Of a stretch of 36,185 nucleotides of DNA, positions 6,877-14,785 are shown in pieces. Origin of the DNA: Erythrobacteraceae bacterium (lineage in GTDB: Bacteria > Pseudomonadota > Alphaproteobacteria > Sphingomonadales > Sphingomonadaceae); contig JAIXPX010000025.1 of the NCBI GenBank assembly GCA_027486035.1, positions 1 through 36,185 of the forward strand. Direction: 5' to 3'. The notes beneath the pieces are model-generated. The model saw nothing but the letters and a program-made list of their open reading frames with translations. It was not told where the DNA came from and did no database searches. Position 1 is the first letter of the stretch, and every line of letters starts with the position of its first letter. The position numbers and the translations under genes are program-made.

Positions 6877-9635
6877 CAACCCCGGCCGCCCTCCCCGAAC
6901 CGCTTGCGCTCACCGCGCTCCACGCGAGCCATGGCGGGCACTGGCTGCGCACGGGACAGCAGGGTCCGGCCGCCGCGACGCAGGCCGTCTCCAAGGGCGA
7001 CGCGATCATGGCTGCCGCCGACACGCCGGTGCTGCTCGTCAACGCCCCGCTGGTCGCCAGCCGCCTCGGCTATCCCGACCTCTCCGGGCTCGACCTGCTT
7101 GAAGCCTTCGCCTTCATCCATCCCGCGCGTTTTTGCGTGCCGACGCCGCGCGGGCTGGCCGAGGCGCTCGGCCTGCCCGTCCCCACCGAGGACGCTGCCG
7201 TCCCCGAAATGCTCCAGCGCGCAGCCGGTGCCCTCGTCGCGGCCTGCCGCGACCCGGCATGGCCCGAGCGCGAGGGCGCATGGAGCGCGCTGCAATCGCT
7301 CGAACGCCTGCGCTGGCCCTGGGCGCAGGTTCTCAAGCCCCACATCACCAAGCCCGAACGCGCTGAACGCTGGCTCTTCGCGCGCCTGCCCGAATGGGAG
7401 GAGGCGGGCGAGCGTCCCGCCCCGCGCCAGATCGAACTCGCGCCCGAGGCCATTGCCGCCCGGCTCGCCGCTCTCACCGGCGAAGGCGCCGAACAGCGCG
7501 ACGGGCAGCGCGCCTATGCGCAGGACGCGGCCCGCATCTTCGCGCCCCGCTCCGCCCCCGGCCGCCCGCATCTGGCGCTGGCGCAGGCCGGCACCGGCAT
7601 CGGCAAGACGCTGGGCTATCTCGCCCCGGCCTCGCTCTGGGCGGAAGCATCGGGCGGCACGGTCTGGGTCTCGACCTTTACCAAGAACCTGCAACGCCAG
7701 TTGCGCGCCGAGAGCCGCCGCGCCTGGCCTGCCAGACGCGCTGACGGCACCCCGCCGGTGGTGGTGCGCAAGGGCCGCGAGAATTACCTCTGCCTGCTCA
7801 ATCTCGAGGACGCGCTGCAAGGGGGGTTCGCGGGGCGTCCGGCGGTCCTCGCGCAACTGGTCGCGCGCTGGGGGGCCTATACCCGCGACGGCGACATGAT
7901 CGGCGGCGATCTGCCCGGCTGGCTCGGCACGCTGTTCCGGAAGCGCGGGATCGCGGCCCTCACCGACCAGCGCGGCGAGTGCATCTATGCCGGCTGCCCG
8001 CATTACCGGAAGTGCTTCATCGAGCGCGCCGCGCGGGATTCCGCCCAGGCCGATCTCGTCATCGCCAACCACGCCCTCGTGATGGTCAACGCCGCCCGCG
8101 CCCGCGACCCCAACCAGCGCCCCACCCGGCTGATCTTCGATGAGGGCCACCACGTTTTCGACGCTGCCGACAGCACCTTCGCCGCGACGCTTTCCGGGCA
8201 GGAGACCATCGAGCTCAGGCGCTGGATCATCGGCCCGGAGAAGGAATCGCGCGGGCGGCGGCGGGGGCTTTCCGCAAGGCTCGCCGATCTTGCCAGCTAT
8301 GACGAGGCCGGGGCCGAAGCCATAACCGCGGCCTGCAAGGCGGGGCAATTGCTGCCCTCCGATGGCTGGCTCCAGCGGCTTGCCGAAAACCAGCCTTTCG
8401 GGCCATTGGAAGCCCTGTTCGCGGCCGTGCGCACCGCCACCTATGCCCGCGACGAGAGCGGCGGGATGGAGGCTGGCTACGGCATCGAGACCGAGGCGGC
8501 GGGCTTGCCGGGCGAGGTGATCGAGGCGGCCGGCAAGGCAGCCGAGGCGCTCGCCGCGATCCGGGTGCCGCTGATCCGGCTCGGCGGCAGGCTCGAGGCG
8601 ATCCTCGCCGAACCGCCCGACTGGCTCGATGCGCAAGGCCGCGCCCGGATCGAAGGCGCGCGCTTTGCCCTGGCATGGCGGATCGACCTGCTGGCGGCGT
8701 GGGAAGCCCTGCTTGACCGGCTGGGCGGGCCCGCCGACCCGGAGTTCGTCGACTGGCTGGCGGTCGACCGCTCCGACGCGCGCGAGTTCGACGTCGCCAT
8801 CCACCGCCGCTGGCTCGATCCGATGAAGCCCTTTGCTCGCGTGGTGCTGGAACCTGCGCACGGGGCGATGCTGACCAGCGCGACGCTGACCGACCGGACG
8901 GAAGACGACGACCGCTGGGCCAGCGCCATCGCCCGTTCGGGGGCAGCGCATATCGATACCGCGCCGCTGCTCTCGGCCGCGACGAGCCCCTTCGACTATG
9001 CGGGCCGCGCCGAGGTGCTGATCGTCACCGACATCGCCAAGGGCGATCTGCCGGCCCTCGCCGGAGCCTATGCGCGCATCATCGAGGCTTGCGGCGGCGG
9101 GGTGCTTGGCCTGTTCACCGCAATCCGGCGGCTGCGTGCGGTCCACGGCCGCATCGCCGACCGCCTCGCCCGGGCGGGCCTGCCCGTCTATGCCCAGCAC
9201 GTCGATCCGATCGACACCGGAACGCTGGTGGACATCTTCCGCGACGATCCCCACGCCAGCCTGATCGGCACCGATGCCCTGCGCGACGGGGTGGACGTGC
9301 CGGGGCACTCGCTCAGGTGCGTGGTGATGGAGCAGGTGCCCTGGCCGCGCCCCGATATTCTCCACAAGGCGCGCAGGCTGGCAGGGGGCGGCAGCGCCTA
9401 TGACGACCGCATCATCCGCGCCAAGCTGGCCCAGGCCTTCGGGCGGCTGATCCGTTCGAAGGATGACGCGGGCCATTTCATCATGCTCTCGCCCGCCTTT
9501 CCCTCGCGGCTGCTTTCGGCCTTCCCCAAAGGCACGCCGGTGCTGCGGGTGACGCTTGATGAGGCTTTACAACGCCTCGCGGCTGGTGTTCTGCACAAGC
9601 AGGCAGAGCGCGCGGGAGGAGCTTTTCAATCATGA
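6873..9635 (+). CDS. DinG/XPD-like Fe-S ATP-dependent DNA helicase
   Basis: A 920-aa superfamily 2 helicase of the Rad3/XPD/DinG type, expected to unwind DNA 5' to 3'. Walker A is AGTGIGKT (about 240-247). Four Cys placed as in Fe-S helicases are C307 (ENYLC), C370, C375 and C381 (GECIYAGCPHYRKC). The DEGH box is at 423-426 (LIFDEGHHVFD), the motif III-like LTSATLTD at about 667, and the C-terminal block GVDVPGHSLRCVVMEQVPWPRPD and QAFGRLIRSKDDAG lie near the end. About 230 residues precede Walker A; LDLLEAFAFIHP..FCVPTPRGLAEALGLP there resembles part of a DEDD exonuclease-like domain without a visible active site. It starts at GTG 6873 with no strong ribosome-binding site. Its TGA overlaps the ATG of the next gene (ATGA), so the two are translationally coupled. 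Confidence 0.88.
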   Translation: MTTPAALPEPLALTALHASHGGHWLRTGQQGPAAATQAVSKGDAIMAAADTPVLLVNAPLVASRLGYPDLSGLDLLEAFAFIHPARFCVPTPRGLAEALGLPVPTEDAAVPEMLQRAAGALVAACRDPAWPEREGAWSALQSLERLRWPWAQVLKPHITKPERAERWLFARLPEWEEAGERPAPRQIELAPEAIAARLAALTGEGAEQRDGQRAYAQDAARIFAPRSAPGRPHLALAQAGTGIGKTLGYLAPASLWAEASGGTVWVSTFTKNLQRQLRAESRRAWPARRADGTPPVVVRKGRENYLCLLNLEDALQGGFAGRPAVLAQLVARWGAYTRDGDMIGGDLPGWLGTLFRKRGIAALTDQRGECIYAGCPHYRKCFIERAARDSAQADLVIANHALVMVNAARARDPNQRPTRLIFDEGHHVFDAADSTFAATLSGQETIELRRWIIGPEKESRGRRRGLSARLADLASYDEAGAEAITAACKAGQLLPSDGWLQRLAENQPFGPLEALFAAVRTATYARDESGGMEAGYGIETEAAGLPGEVIEAAGKAAEALAAIRVPLIRLGGRLEAILAEPPDWLDAQGRARIEGARFALAWRIDLLAAWEALLDRLGGPADPEFVDWLAVDRSDAREFDVAIHRRWLDPMKPFARVVLEPAHGAMLTSATLTDRTEDDDRWASAIARSGAAHIDTAPLLSAATSPFDYAGRAEVLIVTDIAKGDLPALAGAYARIIEACGGGVLGLFTAIRRLRAVHGRIADRLARAGLPVYAQHVDPIDTGTLVDIFRDDPHASLIGTDALRDGVDVPGHSLRCVVMEQVPWPRPDILHKARRLAGGGSAYDDRIIRAKLAQAFGRLIRSKDDAGHFIMLSPAFPSRLLSAFPKGTPVLRVTLDEALQRLAAGVLHKQAERAGGAFQS

Positions 9636-10171
9636 AGATTCTCGGTCTCCTGCGCCACGCCAAGTCCGATTGGGACGATACCAACCAGCGCGATTTCGAT
9701 CGCGGTCTCAATGCCAGGGGCCGCAAGGGCGCCGAGATCATCGGCAGGCATATCCGCGACCACGGGGTGCGGTGGGACAAGGTGCTCGCCAGCCCGGCGG
9801 TGCGGGTCAAGCTGACGCTGGAGAGCGCACTGCCGGATGTCGAGCCGGTCTATGACCAGCGGCTCTACCTCGCCGGTTTCGATTCGATCGTCGAGACGAT
9901 CGAGGCCCATGCCGGTTCGGGCGAGGACGAAGCCAGGGCGATCCTCGTCTCGGGCCACAATCCGGGCTTGCAGGACGTGCTGCTTGAACTGGTCGCGCCG
10001 GGCAAGGAGAACGCGCTGTTCAAGGAGGCGGTCGCGAAGTTTCCGACCGCGGCCTATGCGGTGCTTGAATGCGACATCGCGCATTGGAGCGAGCTTAAGC
10101 GCTATTGCGCCGAGCTGGTGCATTTCGCGCGGCCGCGCGATCTTGATCCGGAGCTGGGGCCGGAAGCCTAG
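9632..10171 (+). CDS. SixA-like histidine phosphatase
   Basis: A 179-aa protein of the histidine phosphatase (phosphoglycerate mutase-like) superfamily. The RHG-type motif is at the N-terminus (LGLLRHAKSDW, His at residue 9). LNARGRKGAEIIGRHI follows, then VLASPAVRVKLTLE with the second active-site Arg, and SGHNPGLQDVL carries the other catalytic His. SixA-type enzymes are small and act on phosphohistidine, for example in phosphotransfer proteins, but the substrate here is unknown. The start ATG overlaps the stop of the helicase gene by 4 nt. The stop codon lies inside a 20-bp palindrome shared with the convergent yedK-like gene. Confidence 0.85.
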   Translation: MKILGLLRHAKSDWDDTNQRDFDRGLNARGRKGAEIIGRHIRDHGVRWDKVLASPAVRVKLTLESALPDVEPVYDQRLYLAGFDSIVETIEAHAGSGEDEARAILVSGHNPGLQDVLLELVAPGKENALFKEAVAKFPTAAYAVLECDIAHWSELKRYCAELVHFARPRDLDPELGPEA

Positions 10172-10187
10172 AGCACGCGTGCTCTAG
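10168..10187. terminator. 20-bp perfect palindrome containing both stop codons
   Basis: CTAGAGCACGCGTGCTCTAG is a perfect 20-bp palindrome. The TAG of the SixA-like gene (10169-10171) and the TAG of the minus-strand yedK-like gene (10186-10184) are its symmetric ends. As RNA it forms a GC-containing hairpin on either strand, so a bidirectional terminator is likely, though T-tracts are absent. A dimeric-protein site is an alternative. Confidence 0.5.
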
Positions 10188-10831
10188 AACAGGCCGGGCT
10201 GCTGCGGCGGCGGCTTGGTCGACGCCGCGCTCTTGGCCCAGGGATCGGTGGTGCGCTCGATCACCAGCGCGCCGTGCCAGGGACGGCACAGGCTGTGCGC
10301 CTCCTGCGAAGAGGCAGAGAGCCAGCGGGCATGGTCCGCAGGCGCAAGCACCACCGGCATCCGCTCGTGCACCCCGGCCGCATCGCAGCCCTCGCTGGGG
10401 GTCATCACCATGGCATAGCAATCCCCCCACTCGGCGCTAGGCCGCCACAGGCCCGCGACCGCGAAGAGCGGTGTTTCGGGGAGGCTGAGCCAGCTGCGTG
10501 TCATCCGGCCTTTCGGTCCCTCGGCCTCGGCCCAGGCGGTCAGCGGGATGAGGCAGCGGCGGGTCTCGAAGGCGTTGCGCCAGAAGGGTGTTGCCAGCCT
10601 GTCGGAGCGGGCGTTGTTGACGGGCCGGGGTTTCAGGGGCTGCCCCTTCGCCCCGGTCAGCGCCAGCGGGAAGCCCCAGGTCATGGCTCGCACCCCGCCC
10701 TCGGCGACGACAAGGCCGGTATAGCCCGGATAGGCCTCGGCGGCGAAGTTCGCGCCCTCGCCCCCCTCCACCGCCGCGAACCACTTTGCGACCTCGGCCG
10801 CGGTCCTCGTCATGCGGTAGAGGTTGCACAT
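10184..10831 (-). CDS. yedK: SRAP/YedK-HMCES abasic-site protein
   Basis: A 215-aa protein of the SOS-response-associated peptidase family, which forms a thiazolidine crosslink between its N-terminal Cys and abasic sites in single-stranded DNA. Cys2 follows the initiator Met (MCNLYRM), N73 lies in the RPVNNARSD motif, an acidic residue follows the LIPLTAWAEAE block (E102), and H155 is in HERMPV. All are family hallmarks. The catalytic role requires removal of Met1 so that Cys2 becomes the N-terminus, and ATG 10831 places Cys2 correctly. It starts 5 nt after the ubiA stop, so it is in the ubiA operon. No LexA box can be judged, because the gene has no promoter region of its own. Confidence 0.92.
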   Translation of the reverse strand: MCNLYRMTRTAAEVAKWFAAVEGGEGANFAAEAYPGYTGLVVAEGGVRAMTWGFPLALTGAKGQPLKPRPVNNARSDRLATPFWRNAFETRRCLIPLTAWAEAEGPKGRMTRSWLSLPETPLFAVAGLWRPSAEWGDCYAMVMTPSEGCDAAGVHERMPVVLAPADHARWLSASSQEAHSLCRPWHGALVIERTTDPWAKSAASTKPPPQQPGLF

Positions 10832-10836
10832 CGTGC

Positions 10837-11745
10837 CTAGGCTCCGGCGTTGCCGACCACGAAGCACGCCGCCGCCATCAGCGCGCCGGCCGAGCGATTG
10901 GCGCGGAAACGGGCGAGCGGGTTGGCGGGGTCTTCGGCGTCGAGCGTTGCCACCTGCCACGCCAGATGCCCCGCGACCGGCAGCAGCGCGGCGAGCGCAA
11001 GCGCGTCCTCGCGGTAAAGCCAGAAGCCCAGCGCCCACAGGCCCACGGCGGCGGTGTAGAAACCGCCGACGCCCGCCTGCACCCGGGCGCCCATCGCCAG
11101 CGCCGAGGAGCGGATGCCGACCATCGCGTCGTCCTCGCGGTCCTGCAGCGCGTAGATCGTGTCGTAGCCGATCACCCAGCAGATGCAGCCGGCATAGAGC
11201 GCCGCAAGCGCGTCCCAGTTGTCCCACCGCAGCTCGGTCCACCCGACCAGCAGGCCCCAGTTGAACACCATCCCCAGCCACGCCTGGGGCCACCAGGTGA
11301 TGCGCTTCATGAAGGGATAGGCCGCGACCAGCGCAAGGCTGCCAAGAGCGACGGCCTGCGCCTGCCAGCGCAGTTGCAGCAGCACGACGAGGCCGACGAG
11401 GCACAGCGCTGTCAGCCAGACCCATGCGGCACGTTTCGACACGCGCCCGCTCGCCACCGGTCGCAAGGCGGTGCGCGCGACCTGCCGGTCGAGATCGGCA
11501 TCGACGATGTCGTTATAGACACACCCCGCCCCGCGCATCGCGATGCTGCCAACCAGCAGCCAGCCGAGCAGCGCCGCTTGCGCGCCCGCCCCCGCCAGCC
11601 AGACCGCGAAGACGCAGGGCCAGAACAGCAGCCACCAGCCGATCGGGCGGTCGAAGCGGGCGAGCAGCGCCAGATCGCGCGGGCACTGCGGCAGGCGGGC
11701 CACCAGCCCGCGATGCTCGCTATCGGGGACAATGCCCGTGCTCAT
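10837..11745 (-). CDS. ubiA: 4-hydroxybenzoate polyprenyltransferase
   Basis: A 302-aa integral membrane prenyltransferase that joins the polyprenyl tail to 4-hydroxybenzoate in ubiquinone synthesis. Both Asp-rich motifs are present: NDIVDADLDRQVART (N78-D82-D86 pattern) and the second one, YDTIYALQDREDD, in the C-terminal half. Multiple hydrophobic helices separate them. The start DRPIGWWLLFWPC is typical of bacterial UbiA. Its ATG overlaps the stop of the upstream small membrane protein gene by 4 nt (ATGA), and yedK follows 5 nt downstream, giving a three-gene leftward operon. Confidence 0.93.
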   Translation of the reverse strand: MSTGIVPDSEHRGLVARLPQCPRDLALLARFDRPIGWWLLFWPCVFAVWLAGAGAQAALLGWLLVGSIAMRGAGCVYNDIVDADLDRQVARTALRPVASGRVSKRAAWVWLTALCLVGLVVLLQLRWQAQAVALGSLALVAAYPFMKRITWWPQAWLGMVFNWGLLVGWTELRWDNWDALAALYAGCICWVIGYDTIYALQDREDDAMVGIRSSALAMGARVQAGVGGFYTAAVGLWALGFWLYREDALALAALLPVAGHLAWQVATLDAEDPANPLARFRANRSAGALMAAACFVVGNAGA

Positions 11746-12128
11746 GCCTGCCGCTCCTCCGCCCGCGCAGCGCGCCAGCCGAGCACCGCCAGCACCAGCA
11801 TCACCGCATTGCCCGCAAAGTCGAGCATCCCGATGCTGGTCAGCACCGGAACCTCGTAGTGGAACCAGTAGTTGAAGCCGAAGAAGGGCAGCAGCAGCAC
11901 CGCGAACACGGCAAAGCTGCGCGCGCTCCAGCGGGTCACCAGCGCCATCACGCCGAACAGCACCGCCTGCGCGCCGAAGCAGGCCATGGTGAAGCGGGTG
12001 AGGAAAGCCGCGTCGCGGTAAGGCGCGGTGATCGCCAGTTCGATCACGCTCGCGGGCGCAAGCAGCGCCCAGCCTCCCAGCACCAGGAACACGGCGGCGA
12101 TCAGCAATTGTGCGGTGCGCGCGGACAT
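11742..12128 (-). CDS. Small four-helix membrane protein of unknown function
   Basis: A 128-aa protein with about four predicted membrane helices: residues about 5-25, 45-65, 70-90 and 100-120. No catalytic motif or family name is recognised by eye. It contains a conserved-looking amphipathic segment, FGFNYWFHYEVPVLT, between helices 3 and 4. It is first in an operon with ubiA (4-nt overlap) and yedK, so a role around quinone synthesis or membrane homeostasis is possible, but that is inference from position alone. ATG 12128 is the only reasonable start, with GGGAGCAAGC upstream providing GGGAG. It is divergent from rsmE with a gap of only 39 nt. Confidence 0.7.
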   Translation of the reverse strand: MSARTAQLLIAAVFLVLGGWALLAPASVIELAITAPYRDAAFLTRFTMACFGAQAVLFGVMALVTRWSARSFAVFAVLLLPFFGFNYWFHYEVPVLTSIGMLDFAGNAVMLVLAVLGWRAARAEERQA

Positions 12129-12167
12129 TGCTTGCTCCCTAGCCCGCCAAACGCCTAGTGCAAAGCC

Positions 12168-12929
12168 ATGCCCGCTACGCATCATCCAAGGGTTCCGGCC
12201 TGGCCCCCAAAGAGCGCCCCGCGCCTGTTTGTCGCCGAGACGCTGGCGGCAGGCGGGACGGTGCGGATCGATGGCAATCCCGCGCACTACCTCATGCGCG
12301 TCATGCGCGCTGCGCCCGGCGATATCGTGATCCTGTGCGACGACGTGACCGGCGAATGGGCGGCTCGGGTCAGCGACACGGGCAAACGCGATGTGGTGCT
12401 GGAGGTGCTGGAACAGCTCCGCCCGCGCGAGGCGGTGCCCGATCTGTGGCTCTGCCCGGCCCTGCTCAAGAAGGACCGCTTCGACCTCATCCTCGAGAAA
12501 GCCACCGAACTGGGCGCTGCCCGCATCCAGCCGCTCGTCACCCGCCGCTGCGTCGCCGACAGGCTCAACATCGAGCGCGCCCGCGCGATCACCACCGAGG
12601 CGGCCGAGCAATGCGCCCGCACCGCTCTCCCGCTGCTGGCCGAGCCGGTGAAGCTCGACGCGCTGCTGGCCGATTGGCCCGAAAACCGCCAGTTGTTCTT
12701 CGCCGACGAGAACGGGGGCGAGTCTGCCGCCGCCGCCTTCCGCGCCCACAAGGACGCCCCGGCCGCGATCCTCACCGGCCCCGAGGGCGGCTTCGACGAT
12801 GCCGAGCGGGCCGCGATCCGCGCTCACCCCGCCGCGCGCCCGATCACGCTCGGCCCGCGCATCCTGAGGGGCGAGACCGCCGCCATCGGCGCTCTGGCGG
12901 TGTGGATGGCATCGGCCGGCGACTGGTAA
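12168..12929 (+). CDS. rsmE: 16S rRNA m3U1498 methyltransferase
   Basis: A 253-aa SPOUT-fold methyltransferase that methylates N3 of U1498 in 16S rRNA. An N-terminal PUA-like part (APRLFVAETLAAGGTV..GNPAHYLMRVMRAAPGD) precedes the catalytic knot. The knot shows LLKKDRFDLILEKATELGA, AAEQCARTALP, the SAM-binding loop LTGPEGGFDDAE and LGPRILRGETA near the C-terminus; all are family signatures. The protein is cytosolic. The start at ATG 12168 gives about 15 residues before the usual N-terminus; no better internal start was found. A short gap separates it from the divergent ubiA operon. Confidence 0.92.
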   Translation: MPATHHPRVPAWPPKSAPRLFVAETLAAGGTVRIDGNPAHYLMRVMRAAPGDIVILCDDVTGEWAARVSDTGKRDVVLEVLEQLRPREAVPDLWLCPALLKKDRFDLILEKATELGAARIQPLVTRRCVADRLNIERARAITTEAAEQCARTALPLLAEPVKLDALLADWPENRQLFFADENGGESAAAAFRAHKDAPAAILTGPEGGFDDAERAAIRAHPAARPITLGPRILRGETAAIGALAVWMASAGDW

Positions 12930-12957
12930 GCCCTTCGCATCTCGCCCCAATCCGGCA

Positions 12958-12997
12958 GGATAGGCCGGTTTGCTATCCGGCAAGGCGAATTAGCCTT
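12958..12997 (+). terminator. Two small hairpins after rsmE
   Basis: A 6-bp stem GGATAG/CTATCC (12958-12963, 12973-12978) and a 5-bp stem AAGGC/GCCTT (12982-12986, 12993-12997) lie between rsmE and gshA. Neither is followed by a good T-run. They may weakly terminate or process the transcript; this is a low-confidence reading. Confidence 0.3.
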
Positions 12998-13051
12998 CCC
13001 ACGGCCAGACCCGTTTTCTAAAGCAACCGGCCAGAGAGGGCCATTGATCCG

Positions 13052-14422
13052 ATGAGCACACGCGAAGCTTCCACTGCCCACGATCCGCTGATCGAGAGCC
13101 TCGATGATCTGATCGCTCCGATGGCGGGCGGCGAGAAGCCGGCGGCCGACTGGCGCATCGGCACCGAACACGAAAAGCTGGTGTTCAAGACCGCAGATCA
13201 CCGCGCGCCTTCCTATGACGAGCCCTGCGGCATCCGTGACCTGTTGAAGGGCATGGAGAAATTCGGCTGGAGCCCGGTCGAGGAAGGCGGCAACGTCATT
13301 GCCCTGAAGGGCGCTGACGGCGCGGTCAGCCTTGAACCGGCAGGCCAGCTCGAACTCTCCGGGGCGCCGCTCGAGAACCTGCACCAGACCTGCGCCGAGA
13401 CCGGACGCCACCTTGCCCAGGTCAAGGAAGTGGGCGAGACATGCGGCGTGGGCTATCTCGGCCTCGGCATGTGGCCCGACAAGACCCGCGCCGAGCTGCC
13501 GATCATGCCCAAGGGCCGCTACGACATCATGCTGCGCCATATGCCGCGCGTCGGCTCGATGGGCCTCGACATGATGCTGCGCACCTGCACCATCCAGGTG
13601 AACCTCGATTACAGCAGCGAAGCCGACATGGTGAAGAAGTTCCGCACCAGCCTCGCCCTGCAACCGCTGGCGACCGCGCTCTTCGCCAATTCGCCCTTCA
13701 CCGAGGGCAAGCCCAACGGCTTCCTCTCCTATCGTTCGCACATCTGGTCGGACACCGATCCGGCGCGCACGGGGATGCTGCCCTTCGTGTTCGAGGAGGG
13801 TTTCGGCTACCAGCGATGGGCCGAATACATGCTCGACGTGCCGATGTATTTCGTCTTCCGCGACGGGAAATATATCGACGCGGCAGGCCTCAGCTTCCGC
13901 GATTTCCTCGATGGCAAGCTGTCGGTCCTGCCCGGCGAGCGCCCCACCCGGAGCGACTGGTGGGACCACCTCTCGACCGCCTTTCCCGAGGTGCGCCTCA
14001 AGAGCTTCCTCGAGATGCGCGGGGCGGACGGCGGCCCGTGGAGCCGGATCTGCGCGCTGCCCGCTTTCTGGGTCGGGCTGCTCTACGATCAGGGCGCGCT
14101 CGATGCGGCGTGGGATCTGGTCAAGGGCTGGACGATGGAGGAGCGCGAGGCGCTGCGTTCCGCCGCGCCGAAGCTGGCGCTCGATGCACCGGTGCCGGGC
14201 GGCGGAACCTTGCGCGACATCGGGCGCGAGGCGCTGACAATCGCCCATGGCGGGCTCGCCGCAAGAGCGCGGCTCAATGCGAGCGGCGACAACGAGACCG
14301 GCTACCTCGAAACCCTCGACGAGATCGTCGCCAGCGGCAAGGTTCCGGCCCAGCGCCTGCTCGATGCCTATTTTGGCGAGTGGAACGGCGACATCACCCG
14401 GGTCTATGAACAATCCTTCTGA
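13052..14422 (+). CDS. gshA: Glutamate-cysteine ligase, plant/alphaproteobacterial type
   Basis: A 456-aa enzyme that catalyses the first step of glutathione synthesis (ATP-dependent joining of glutamate and cysteine). It is of the class shared by alphaproteobacteria and plants rather than the E. coli type. Typical blocks are IGTEHEKLVFK near residue 37, LEPAGQLELSGAPLENLHQT, GLGMWPD, MPKGRYDIMLRHMPRVGSMGLDMMLRTCTIQVNLDY, SYRSHIWSDTDPARTGMLPFVF and GQ-like C-terminal helices. ATG 13052 opens the frame, with only a weak GAGAGGG about 15 nt upstream. A small ABM-domain gene follows after 15 nt. Confidence 0.93.
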   Translation: MSTREASTAHDPLIESLDDLIAPMAGGEKPAADWRIGTEHEKLVFKTADHRAPSYDEPCGIRDLLKGMEKFGWSPVEEGGNVIALKGADGAVSLEPAGQLELSGAPLENLHQTCAETGRHLAQVKEVGETCGVGYLGLGMWPDKTRAELPIMPKGRYDIMLRHMPRVGSMGLDMMLRTCTIQVNLDYSSEADMVKKFRTSLALQPLATALFANSPFTEGKPNGFLSYRSHIWSDTDPARTGMLPFVFEEGFGYQRWAEYMLDVPMYFVFRDGKYIDAAGLSFRDFLDGKLSVLPGERPTRSDWWDHLSTAFPEVRLKSFLEMRGADGGPWSRICALPAFWVGLLYDQGALDAAWDLVKGWTMEEREALRSAAPKLALDAPVPGGGTLRDIGREALTIAHGGLAARARLNASGDNETGYLETLDEIVASGKVPAQRLLDAYFGEWNGDITRVYEQSF

Positions 14423-14437
14423 GGAAGGAGAGACAGG

Positions 14438-14740
14438 ATGCTGATAGTTCTGGCCAAAGCCCAGGTCGGCGCGGCCTCGATGGCGGCAGCGAGGCACGCC
14501 ATCGCCGACATGGTGGCCGCCTCCAACGCCGAAGAGGGCTGCATCGCCTATGCCTTCACCGAGGACGTGCTCCACCCGGGTGTGCTCCACATCATCGAGA
14601 AGTGGCAGGACGAGGCGGCCCTCGCCGCGCACTTCGCCACGCCCCACATGGCAGCCTTCGGCGCGGCCATCGCCGGGCTCGATTTCAAGGTGATCGAAGC
14701 GGTCAAATATCACGCGGACAACGGCGCGCCGGTGATGTGA
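14438..14740 (+). CDS. ABM-domain putative quinol monooxygenase
   Basis: A 100-aa dimeric alpha-beta barrel protein of the antibiotic biosynthesis monooxygenase family. The opening MLIVLAKAQVG, then EEGCIAYAFTEDVLHPGVLHIIEKWQDEAALAAHFATPHMAAF, shows the usual order: central Cys/Tyr region, IEKW strand and H..TPH motif. Relatives such as YgiN oxidise quinols, but substrates of most are unknown. A strong ribosome-binding site (GGAAGGAGAG) lies between the gshA stop and the ATG, and the 15-nt spacing indicates co-transcription with gshA, so an oxidative-stress context is plausible. Confidence 0.85.
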   Translation: MLIVLAKAQVGAASMAAARHAIADMVAASNAEEGCIAYAFTEDVLHPGVLHIIEKWQDEAALAAHFATPHMAAFGAAIAGLDFKVIEAVKYHADNGAPVM

Positions 14741-14747
14741 CGCTGGT

Positions 14748-14779
14748 GCCGGGCGCGCCGCGAAGCGGCTGCGCCCGGC
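14748..14779. terminator. Bidirectional terminator between ABM gene and bamB
   Basis: A long GC-rich stem has outer arms GCCGGGCGC (14748-14756) and GCGCCCGGC (14771-14779), and inner arms GCCGC (14757-14761) and GCGGC (14765-14769) around a GAA loop. It lies between convergent stop codons at 14740 and 14786. One unpaired base interrupts the stem. Confidence 0.7.
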
Positions 14780-14785
14780 GGAACC

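Noticed and set aside
6623..7042. Extended N-terminus of lysyl-tRNA synthetase
   Set aside because: It translates repeat-rich intergenic DNA and would overlap the divergent helicase gene; the family N-terminus begins at ATG 6622.
6798..9476. 892-codon open frame on the minus strand
   Set aside because: It is the antisense shadow of the helicase gene. Its translation has no motif and the plus-strand frame has a full set of helicase motifs.
12824..14713. 629-codon open frame on the minus strand
   Set aside because: It is the shadow of gshA and its neighbours in GC-rich DNA; the plus strand has intact family signatures.
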